NCBI GenBank assembly: GCA_002408385.1
Contig: DHSB01000195.1
Location: forward strand, 4,638 to 20,427
Reading direction: 5' to 3'
DNA from: Myxococcales bacterium UBA5297
Lineage (GTDB): Bacteria > Myxococcota > Myxococcia > Myxococcales > UBA5297
DNA length: 15,790 bases
Positions 6,283-12,687 of the stretch are shown piece after piece. The notes under the pieces were generated by a model. The model saw only the letters and a program-made list of their open reading frames with translations. It made no database searches and was not told the origin of the DNA. The translations under genes were made by a program, and so were the position numbers. The number at the start of each line of letters is the position of its first letter. Within the stretch, counting starts at the first letter, position 1.

Positions 6283-7377
6283 ATGCACGAAAAGCAGGAT
6301 TGGGAGAAGAAGCTCGACGCGAGCATCAAGCGGGTCGAGGAGGCCTTCTCGCGCAACAAGGGCTCGGCCGGCCGGATCATCGAAGACCTGATCGTCGCCG
6401 CGGGCACCGAGGCGCTCGAGCAGGTCGGCGAGGCCATCAAGCGCAAGCAAGACGAGCGGCGCGACCGCGAAGAGCTGCGGCGCAAGAGGGAAGAGGAGCG
6501 CCGCTGCCGCAAGCTCGAAGAAGAGGCGGCCGCGCGGCCGCAAGGGCTCGTCTTCGGCCTCGCCGCGGCCATCGCCCTGAGTTTCGCGATCATGAACGCG
6601 GCGACGCTCTGGTGGCTCTTCTTCCTCGCCTTCGGCTTCGCGATGGCCTCTGTCAGCTTGCTGTCCAAGGCCTCCGAGCGCGACCGGCTGCTCAAGGAGC
6701 AGCGCAAGCAGGCTCGAGCCGTCCAGGCCGCGCTGCCGACGGGCATCCAAGCGGCCGCTGCCCAGTCGCCGACCGAGGCGCGGGTCGCGCGGGTCGATGC
6801 CGTCTGCGAGAAGATCCTCGCGGAGATCCGGTCCGGCCCGCAGGTCGTGCGCGAGGTGATCCACCGGCCCGAGCAGACGCTCGCGGCGCTGCGCAAGGCC
6901 TGTCACGAGCTTGCCAAGCGCGAGGCCGAGCTGAGCGCGGCGATCACCCCCGCCGACGAGCAGCGCCTGCGGACCGAGCGCGACGCGCTCTCGACGCGCT
7001 TCGCCCAGGAGAAGGACGAAGTGGTCCGCGGCAGGCTCGGGCTGGCCTTCAGCGCGCTCGAGCAACAAATCGCGCAGCGCGCCGAGCTCGCCACCGCGGC
7101 CTCACGCTACGAGGCCGAGAGCACTCGAATCCTCTACACGCTCGAGAGCCTGCACACGCAGATCCTCCGCGCGCGTTCGGCCGACGCGTCGTCCTCGGAG
7201 GTCGCCGGGGCGGGCCTGCGCCGCAGCCTCGAGCAGCTCAGCGACGAGATCGACGCGGTCGCCGAGGCGCTCGAGACCGTCAACCAGATGGACACCTCCG
7301 GCCTCTCGCGCGTCGCCCCCGTCGAGCCCGTTGCTGATGGAGCGGGCGGGGGCTCGAGAAAGCGCGAGCGAAGCTGA
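6283..7377 (+). CDS. Hypothetical membrane protein with coiled coils
   Basis: I do not recognise a family with confidence. The 364-residue protein has a highly charged N-terminal helix (about 45-85, rich in Arg, Lys and Glu), two closely spaced hydrophobic segments (about 87-104 and 107-126) joined by a tiny turn, then a long cytoplasmic-looking alpha-helical region (130-335) with heptad-like stretches, and a Gly/Arg-rich tail. The hydrophobic hairpin with both flanks charged suggests that both ends lie in the cytoplasm. It faintly resembles two-membrane-segment XpaC-type proteins, which is not enough for a name. The GTG at 6271 also opens the frame, but GGGAG at 6273-6277 sits five bases ahead of ATG 6283, favouring the latter. 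It follows the glycerophosphodiesterase gene. Confidence 0.7.
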   Translation: MHEKQDWEKKLDASIKRVEEAFSRNKGSAGRIIEDLIVAAGTEALEQVGEAIKRKQDERRDREELRRKREEERRCRKLEEEAAARPQGLVFGLAAAIALSFAIMNAATLWWLFFLAFGFAMASVSLLSKASERDRLLKEQRKQARAVQAALPTGIQAAAAQSPTEARVARVDAVCEKILAEIRSGPQVVREVIHRPEQTLAALRKACHELAKREAELSAAITPADEQRLRTERDALSTRFAQEKDEVVRGRLGLAFSALEQQIAQRAELATAASRYEAESTRILYTLESLHTQILRARSADASSSEVAGAGLRRSLEQLSDEIDAVAEALETVNQMDTSGLSRVAPVEPVADGAGGGSRKRERS

Positions 7378-7422
7378 AGGTCCGTCGAGAAACCCTTCTT
7401 CGACTCCGTCCGGCTCCGCTCA

Positions 7423-7461
7423 CCTCGAGCCTAGGCCGAGCCTGCGAGGCCGAGGTCGAGG
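7423..7461 (+). terminator. Hairpin formed by the dispersed motif, candidate terminator
   Basis: CCTCGA, CCT and GGCC (7423-7437, with one bulge and one mismatch) pair with GGCC, AGG and TCGAGG (7448-7461), a 13-pair imperfect stem. It starts 46 nt after the stop of the coiled-coil protein gene. Bases 7432-7461 are the copy of the motif seen at 1941. No T-tract follows. Confidence 0.4.
7432..7461 (+). repeat. Dispersed intergenic motif, copy 3
   Basis: The first 21 bases match those from 1941 with one difference, and the 3' half matches 1096-1114. A CGACTCCG block also occurs near both long copies (1976 and 7401 regions), so the full repeat unit is probably longer and rearranged between copies. 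Confidence 0.55.
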
Positions 7462-7536
7462 GGCGAGGCTGGGCACGGGGGTCGAGTCGATAGGGCCTCT
7501 GGTCGACCGGTTGCGACCAACCTTCCCTCTCCCCTA

Positions 7537-7585
7537 AGCCGGCCAAGCCGGAACCAAAAGAGTCCAGCGTCTGTGCTGGCCGGCT
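7537..7585. repeat. Inverted repeat AGCCGGCCA / TGGCCGGCT
   Basis: Two perfect 9-bp arms (7537-7545 and 7577-7585) are separated by 31 bases. They lie between two convergent genes and could form part of a terminator or a small mobile palindrome. Confidence 0.35.
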
Positions 7586-7727
7586 GGCTTCAGTCCTCAA
7601 GACCACAGGCCCAAGGTCAGCGAGACCGCCGATTTCTTGCCAGCTTGGTCAGATTCTCGCCGGTAGGTCCCTAAATGCTCGCGCGCGGTGGTTCTACGGC
7701 AATTGGCCGTTCGTTCATGAGACACAG

Positions 7728-7743
7728 CCGGGCGAGGGCCCGG
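7728..7743. repeat. GC hairpin in the same spacer
   Basis: CCGGGC (7728-7733) and GCCCGG (7738-7743) pair around GAGG. It is 142 nt past the SppA stop on the minus strand; a termination role is possible but unsupported by a T-run. Confidence 0.3.
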
Positions 7744-7867
7744 TGCAAAGCTCGGGGCGAGCCGGGGGGCGGACCGCAGGGAGATTTCCCCGACGCCTAT
7801 TGAGCGGGCGGTCGCGGAAGCGCGATCCGGTCCCCCGAGCCCCGCGGAACGGAGCCCCGTAGTTCTT

Positions 7868-7881
7868 CAAGCCCTGGCTTG
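7868..7881 (-). terminator. Small hairpin just past the SppA-like gene
   Basis: CAAGC and GCTTG pair around a four-base loop three bases after the stop codon. The stem is short and the downstream bases are not T-rich, so termination is only a possibility. Confidence 0.25.
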
Positions 7882-7884
7882 CCG

Positions 7885-10368
7885 CTACTTCACCTGCACC
7901 TTCATCGGCATCAGGGAGAGCGGCTGGCTGCCCATCTCCAGCAGCGTCAGCCCGTAGTCGAGCCCCGAGGCGCGCAGCAACTTCTGGACGCGCTCCTGCT
8001 CCTCGTTCGAGAACAGCGAGACCTCGAGCGGTCCGCCACGACCGCCGACCAGCTCGACATCGACCTGTTTCCCGGTCAGCCCGGCGCGCGCCTTGGCCCG
8101 CTCGAGCGCCTCGTAGAGCCCGCCCAGCGCGTCGACCAGGCCAAGGTCCCTCGCGGTGACCCCGCTCCAGACCCGGCCACGCCCCAGCTCGTCGACCCGT
8201 TGCTTGTCGAGCTTGCGCCCGGAGGCGACCTTCTCGATGAAGAGCTCGTACGACTGATCGACATACTGCTGCACCGCCTCCTGCTCCTGCTGTGTCCAGG
8301 GGCGGGAGAGCGCGAAGAGGTCCGCGCTCTCGCCTCGCTTGAGGATGACCGAGTTGATCCCGAGCTTGTCGAGCAGCGGCCCGAAGCTCGGCTTGAGCGC
8401 GAAGACGCCTATCGACCCGGTGACGGTCGCCGGCTCGGCGAGGATCTCGTCGCCGGCGACGGCGATGTAGTAGCCGCCGGAGGCCGCCACGTCGCCCATC
8501 GAGACGACGACAGGCTTGCGCTCCTGGACCCGCTTGACCGCCCGCCAGATCAGGTCGCTCGCCAGCGTGCTGCCGCCGCCCGACTCGATGCGCAGCACCA
8601 GCGCCTCGAAGGAGTCGTCGCGCAGCACCTTCTCGAGCGCGCGCACGATGGTCTGCGACCCCGCGATGCCCGCTCCTCCCAGGTCTGGCCGGCTCTTCCC
8701 CTCGGCGATGAGGCCCTGGATGTCGACGAGCGCGATCTTCGGGCGGCACCCCCAGCGCCTCGGCCAGCTCGTCGGCCCCGGCTCGCTCGCGACGAGGTCG
8801 ACGGCGCCGCCGGCGAGCTCCTCGAGCCGCTTCGGGAGTTCGTCCGGATAGACGATCTCGTCGACGAGCCCGGCCTCCTTCGCCCGCTGTGCGCTGAGGA
8901 TGCCCTTCTCGATCGCCTGGCGCAGCGGCTCGACGGGGAGCTTGCGCGAGGTGGCCACGGCCTCGAGGTAGAGCGGAAAGACCGTGTCGAGGTAGGCGTC
9001 GAGCATCTCGCGCTCCTCGGGGGACATGTCGGTGCGCGTGAGCTGGTCGGGCGAGCTCTTGTACTGGCCGACCCGCGCGACGTCGATTTGGACGCCGAGC
9101 TTGTCGAGGGCCTCTCGCAGGAACAGGCTCGAGGCGCTCAGGCCGTTGACGAGGAAGGTCGCTTGGGGCACCGCGTAGACGCGCTCGGCCCCGGAGGCGA
9201 GCAGGTATTCGCCATCCTCGGCGGTGAAGACGAAGGCCACGACCCGCTTGCCGGCCGTCTTGAGTTCCGCGAGCGCGCTGCGCAGCTCTTGATAGCGCGC
9301 AAGGCCCAGCTCTGCGCCCCCGACCTTGAGGACGACTCCCGCGACCCGCTCGTCTTCGCGCAGCCTCCGCAGCCGCGCGAGCAGCTCGAGGTACGGATCG
9401 CTGGACGAGGCGCTGAGCACCAGGGCCAAGGGCCCGCCCGGCGGCGACAAGGCGCGCTCGAGGTCGACGACGACGAAGCGGCGGCGGTCAAAGGGCAGGC
9501 TGCGATAGCGCTCGGAGCTCAGGCGCACCTGCACGAGGTGGTCGGCGCGCCCGAGGTCGTCGCGCACGCCCAGGGCGTAGCCGAGCCCGAAGTTGGGCGA
9601 GTTGAGGATCAAGCCGAACTGCGCGACGAGCTCGCCGTCGAGCTGCAGCCCGGTGCCGACGCCCGCCAGCAGCACCAGCCCCTCGACCGGCTCGCCTCGC
9701 AAGGTGAACGCGAGGCGCGCGTCGTCGAAGCCGTTGCGGTCGTCGACGAGCAGATCGGCGCCCAGCTCGAGCCGGTCGGTGAACGGCCGGATACCGATGC
9801 CGACGTCGTAGCGCCTCGCCAGGCTTTGGCCGTCCACCGTGTCCGCGTCGAGATCGAGCACCGAGGCGCCGATGGACAGGAAGCGCCATGGCCGCAGCAG
9901 CAGCCCGGCGTCCCAGGTCGACAGCGCGTCGAGCGAGGCGCTCTGGCCGGACTGGAAGAAGTTGAGGTTGGCGCCCAGCGAGAAGACCTCGCCCCCGAGC
10001 GCGAGGGTCCACTGCGTCTTGCGCACGTCGGGGCCCGCGCCCGTGCGCACCCATTGAGGCGAGAACCCGAGCGACAGCCCGCCGAAACCGACCGAGAAGA
10101 ACAGTCCGTCGGCGACCAGGTCGAGGTCGATGTTGCGCTCGTGCAGGTAGAAGACCGAGGGACCGCGCACCAGCGCGAGGCCGGCGGGGTTTATCGCCGG
10201 TGAGGTCCCCTGATCCTCGAGCGCGACACCGGTCGGCGGCAGCGCGATTCCGGTCGTCGGGGCCCGAAAGGCGACCGTTTCAGGCTGGGCCGACGCGGCG
10301 GAGGCGAGGCACAGCAGGCAGAGGGGGGCGAAGCATCCAACGATCGCGCGCGAGGCGGTTGCCTTCAT
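7885..10368 (-). CDS. sppA: Signal peptide peptidase SppA (67K type, tandem S49) with N-terminal outer-membrane barrel-like domain
   Basis: SppA-type serine proteases use a Ser-Lys dyad to cut leftover signal peptides and other substrates. This 827-residue protein begins with a signal peptide (1-27, likely cut after ASAASA). Residues about 40-290 look like a beta-barrel: alternating Gly/aromatic strands and the NPAGLAL motif (60-66) typical of FadL/PorV-like outer-membrane proteins. Two S49 domains follow. The first (about 297-530) holds RVGQYKSSPDQLTR with the catalytic Lys437. The second (about 543-770) holds GDVAASGGYY with the nucleophile Ser630 and GSIGVF (651-656). Lys-Ser spacing is close to that in E. 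coli SppA (209 and 409). The IESGGGS motif (594-600) lacks the usual proline. ATG 10368 has AGGAG upstream. A protease secreted and tethered to a barrel differs from the inner-membrane E. coli enzyme. Confidence 0.88.
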   Translation of the reverse strand: MKATASRAIVGCFAPLCLLCLASAASAQPETVAFRAPTTGIALPPTGVALEDQGTSPAINPAGLALVRGPSVFYLHERNIDLDLVADGLFFSVGFGGLSLGFSPQWVRTGAGPDVRKTQWTLALGGEVFSLGANLNFFQSGQSASLDALSTWDAGLLLRPWRFLSIGASVLDLDADTVDGQSLARRYDVGIGIRPFTDRLELGADLLVDDRNGFDDARLAFTLRGEPVEGLVLLAGVGTGLQLDGELVAQFGLILNSPNFGLGYALGVRDDLGRADHLVQVRLSSERYRSLPFDRRRFVVVDLERALSPPGGPLALVLSASSSDPYLELLARLRRLREDERVAGVVLKVGGAELGLARYQELRSALAELKTAGKRVVAFVFTAEDGEYLLASGAERVYAVPQATFLVNGLSASSLFLREALDKLGVQIDVARVGQYKSSPDQLTRTDMSPEEREMLDAYLDTVFPLYLEAVATSRKLPVEPLRQAIEKGILSAQRAKEAGLVDEIVYPDELPKRLEELAGGAVDLVASEPGPTSWPRRWGCRPKIALVDIQGLIAEGKSRPDLGGAGIAGSQTIVRALEKVLRDDSFEALVLRIESGGGSTLASDLIWRAVKRVQERKPVVVSMGDVAASGGYYIAVAGDEILAEPATVTGSIGVFALKPSFGPLLDKLGINSVILKRGESADLFALSRPWTQQEQEAVQQYVDQSYELFIEKVASGRKLDKQRVDELGRGRVWSGVTARDLGLVDALGGLYEALERAKARAGLTGKQVDVELVGGRGGPLEVSLFSNEEQERVQKLLRASGLDYGLTLLEMGSQPLSLMPMKVQVK

Positions 10369-10397
10369 GGCGTCTCCTGGGTCCTGGGCAAGCGGTC

Positions 10398-10403
10398 ATT
10401 CTA
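10398..10403 (-). promoter_or_regulatory. Candidate -10 box for sppA
   Basis: Read on the minus strand this is TAGAAT, five of six matches to TATAAT, 30 bases ahead of the sppA start. No good -35 was found; a GCCC-TCCA-GGGC palindrome (10410-10421) occupies the spacer region. Confidence 0.3.
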
Positions 10404-10479
10404 AGGCCTGCCCTCCAGGGCGAGCAGCGGCCCCACAAAGAACCGCCTGCCCGGCCGCGCGTCCGACGGGCACAAGAAG

Positions 10480-10510
10480 AGGGCGGTCGGGTTGAGTCCC
10501 CGGCCGCCCT
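10480..10510 (-). terminator. Terminator between the PEGA gene and sppA
   Basis: Arms at 10480-10491 and 10499-10510 (starting AGGGCGG and ending CCGCCCT) form a 12-pair stem with one A-C mismatch on the minus strand and a seven-base loop. It lies about 30 nt past the PEGA gene stop and is followed by CTTCTTG. This suggests that the PEGA gene and sppA are separate transcripts. Confidence 0.65.
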
Positions 10511-10540
10511 TCAGAAGGCGTGCGCTGCCCTGGGGCGCCT

Positions 10541-11746
10541 CTACCAGATGGAGCTCTTCTCCTCCTTCTGCGGTTGGGCCTTGGGCTGGTTGTCGCGGCC
10601 GCCGCCGCTCGACTCCTCGTCCCAGTCCTCCATTCCGGTGCGCCGGTCGAGGGGATCCTTCGAGGTCGCCGCCTTCGGATCGGACCGGCGCTCGGCGGAG
10701 GCGAGGATGAGGTTGCCAAAGCGCTGAACCTCCTTGGGCAGCTCGCCGTACTCGTCGCCGACGAAGGTGCGAGCCTTGCGCGCCAGCTTCTCGCGGCTGG
10801 CGAAGTCGACGAGGACCAGCTCGAGTCGCACGCGGTTCTCAGAGGTGCGCACCGTGCCGACGAGCGCGCGGTCGACCCGCAGCTTGGCGCCCAGGCCCAT
10901 CAGAGCCTTGGAGCCCTGCTCGCGCTCGAGCTCCTCGACGACTGCGTCGAGCGACTCCTCGAGCGAGCCGAACTCCGAGGTCGGGGTCAGCCGCGGCTTG
11001 ACCACCGTGCCCTCGGGGCCGTTGACCTCGACCATCTGACCGAAGGTGATGAAGCCAGGCCGCTCGATGCGCAGCAGATGCTTGCCGACCGGCACGCCGT
11101 CGATGACCAGCGGCGCGTAGCCCTTGTACTGGCCGTCGAGGAAGACGCGCCCGCCCGGCGGGGTCGCCTGGACGTTGACCGAGCTTAGACGGCCCTCGGT
11201 CGAGAGCGAGTTCTGCATCTCGCGGTAGAGCAGCTTGAAGTGCTTGCCGAAGGCCGGGCCTTGGAACTTGTGGCCGCGATCGACCGCGAGCAGATCGCGC
11301 AGCGCGTCGCGCGCGCCCTGCTCCTCGCCCTTGAGCACCTGCACGGCCGCGAGGTGGACGAGCGCCTCGCAGTACTCGCTGCAGCGCTCCATCGCCGCGG
11401 ACGCGTTGTCGACGTCGATCAGCCCGGAGCGAAAGCTCGCCTCCGCCTCGTCGAGCTGGCTCGAGGCGAGCAGCTTCTTGCCCTCGTTGACGGCGGTCTG
11501 GACCCGCTTGCGCGCCTGAAGCGCCTGCGCCGGAGTCGGGTCGCCCAGCAGGTCGTCCGACCGGCGCAGGCGATAGGCGCTGTTCTTGTCGACCGCATCC
11601 TCGAGGTACTCGGTCAACTGCGCGGCGGGCGCATAGGCGTTGCGGTCCAGGGGGATGAGCAGGACCGCGCCGCGGTGAGCAGCCGAGGCCGCGGCAGGAA
11701 GAAGGAGGAGGATGGAGACGATGATCAGGGCGAGATGCTGGGGCAT
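10541..11746 (-). CDS. PEGA-domain periplasmic or surface protein
   Basis: The 401-residue protein starts with a signal peptide (MPQHLALIIVSILLLLPAAA, cut near ASA-AH). The mature part has a helical repeat region (about 75-180) resembling TPR-like repeats, with EAEASFRSGL and an AALVHLAAVQVLKG-like pattern. The PEGA domain (about 188-253) has the motif TPPGGRVFLDGQYKGYAPL and GKHLLRIERPGF, as in PEGA domains generally thought to bind the cell surface. A helical to mixed C-terminal domain (about 258-360) and a charged, Gly-rich tail follow. TTG 11785 would add 13 residues; ATG 11746 is preferred because it puts the hydrophobic signal core at the usual distance. AAAGGA is 11 bases upstream, a little far. 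It is divergent from phoB and ends at its own terminator. A precise function is unknown. Confidence 0.8.
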   Translation of the reverse strand: MPQHLALIIVSILLLLPAAASAAHRGAVLLIPLDRNAYAPAAQLTEYLEDAVDKNSAYRLRRSDDLLGDPTPAQALQARKRVQTAVNEGKKLLASSQLDEAEASFRSGLIDVDNASAAMERCSEYCEALVHLAAVQVLKGEEQGARDALRDLLAVDRGHKFQGPAFGKHFKLLYREMQNSLSTEGRLSSVNVQATPPGGRVFLDGQYKGYAPLVIDGVPVGKHLLRIERPGFITFGQMVEVNGPEGTVVKPRLTPTSEFGSLEESLDAVVEELEREQGSKALMGLGAKLRVDRALVGTVRTSENRVRLELVLVDFASREKLARKARTFVGDEYGELPKEVQRFGNLILASAERRSDPKAATSKDPLDRRTGMEDWDEESSGGGRDNQPKAQPQKEEKSSIW

Positions 11747-11810
11747 CCTTGATCCGGTCCTTTCCCGCGCGGCCGGCACGGACAAGCCCGCGGCGCGTCG
11801 ACAACTTCAC

Positions 11811-11838
11811 ATCTTAGCTTCGCATCGTTTCGAGTCCA
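11811..11838 (-). promoter_or_regulatory. Candidate sigma70-type promoter for the PEGA gene
   Basis: On the minus strand TGGACT (11833-11838) and TAAGAT (11811-11816) are separated by 16 bases; each hexamer matches four of six consensus positions. It is 65 bp ahead of ATG 11746. Such matches arise by chance, so support is modest. Confidence 0.35.
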
Positions 11839-12003
11839 TTTGGCTCCGCCGAACGACCGATGCCTCTTCGGCAGGCCGTTCAGGCCCCAACCGGGCACGA
11901 GTGGCCGACGCCCGAACGAGCGAGGTTGTTCAGAATCATGCGCGGCCGCGGCCCCAATGCTAGGCTCTTCGGCCCTATCCACCGGCTCGAGGAAGCAGCG
12001 CCC

Positions 12004-12687
12004 ATGGCTCGACTCCTTGTAGTCGAGGACGAGGTAGACCTCCAAGAAGTGCTCGCCTACAACCTGCGACGGGCCGGGCACGAGGTGCTCGCGGCCCTGC
12101 GCGGGCAGGAGGGGCTGCGGCTGGCCCGCGAGAAGAGGCCCGCGCTGGTCCTGCTCGACCTGATGCTGCCCGACCTGCCTGGAACCGAGGTCTGTCGCGC
12201 CCTCAAGGCCGACCCGGCGACCTGGGCCATCCCCGTGGTGATCCTCACCGCCCGCGGTGACGAACCCGACCGGGTCATCGGCTTCGAGCTGGGCGCCGAC
12301 GACTACGTCGTCAAGCCGTTTAGCGTCCGCGAGCTGGTCCTGCGGGTCGAGGCGGTGCTTCGCCGCGGGCAGCGAGCCACCGACCCCTCGTGCTTCGGCG
12401 CGCTGCAGATCGACCGCGCGGCCCACCGGGTCCGGGTCTCGGCTCGCGAGGTCGAGCTGACCGCCTTGGAGCTGCGCCTGCTGCTCGCCTTGTTCGACCG
12501 CCGAGGCCGGGTGCAGACCCGGGCGACGCTGCTCGACGACGTCTGGGGCCTCGAGGTCGAGGTGACCTCGCGCACCGTCGACACTCACGTCAAGCGCTTG
12601 CGCGAGAAGCTGGGGGTCGCCGGCGGATACATCGAGACGGTGCGCGGCGTCGGGTACCGCTTCGCCGAGGCGCCGGGCGCTGCATGA
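12004..12687 (+). CDS. phoB: Phosphate regulon response regulator PhoB (OmpR family)
   Basis: PhoB, once phosphorylated by PhoR, binds Pho boxes and activates phosphate-starvation genes. The 227-residue protein has a receiver domain (1-122) with acidic pocket Glu8-Asp9, phospho-acceptor Asp52 in LLDLMLPDLPG, switch Thr82 in ILTARGD and Lys104 in VVKPF. A winged-helix DNA-binding domain (about 128-222) contains LTALELRLLLALFDRRGRV, SRTVDTHVKRLREKLG and the wing VRGVGYRF. The open frame runs back to 11860, but the receiver domain begins MARLLVVEDE at ATG 12004, with GAGGA ten bases upstream. Its stop overlaps the phoR start (ATGA), implying coupled translation. Calling it PhoB rather than another OmpR regulator rests on the adjacent phoR and the Pho box-pstS pair. 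Confidence 0.88.
   Translation: MARLLVVEDEVDLQEVLAYNLRRAGHEVLAALRGQEGLRLAREKRPALVLLDLMLPDLPGTEVCRALKADPATWAIPVVILTARGDEPDRVIGFELGADDYVVKPFSVRELVLRVEAVLRRGQRATDPSCFGALQIDRAAHRVRVSAREVELTALELRLLLALFDRRGRVQTRATLLDDVWGLEVEVTSRTVDTHVKRLREKLGVAGGYIETVRGVGYRFAEAPGAA

Larger units (their letters stand above)
7378..7884. other. 507-bp intergenic region between convergent genes
   Basis: No credible gene is seen. The region contains the dispersed motif hairpin (7423-7461), an inverted repeat AGCCGGCCA/TGGCCGGCT (7537-7545, 7577-7585), a CCGGGC-GAGG-GCCCGG hairpin (7728-7743), and a small hairpin near the end of the SppA gene (7868-7881). It is less GC-rich in 7540-7720 than its surroundings. Open frames on either strand lack domain-like sequence. 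Confidence 0.55.

Noticed and set aside
7879..10203. A 774-codon open frame on the + strand opposite sppA
   Set aside because: Its translation is Leu/Arg/Glu/Asp-rich with no domain and mirrors the codon structure of the SppA gene. Long antisense frames are expected in GC-rich coding DNA.
11860..12003. N-terminal extension of PhoB
   Set aside because: Receiver domains begin near the LLVVEDE strand; the extra 48 residues have no family match and the later ATG has a plausible ribosome-binding site.
11747..12003. Pho box ahead of phoB
   Set aside because: CTTCACAT and CTTCGCAT near 11805-11827 look vaguely repeated, but they have the wrong core and a 13-base period instead of 11.
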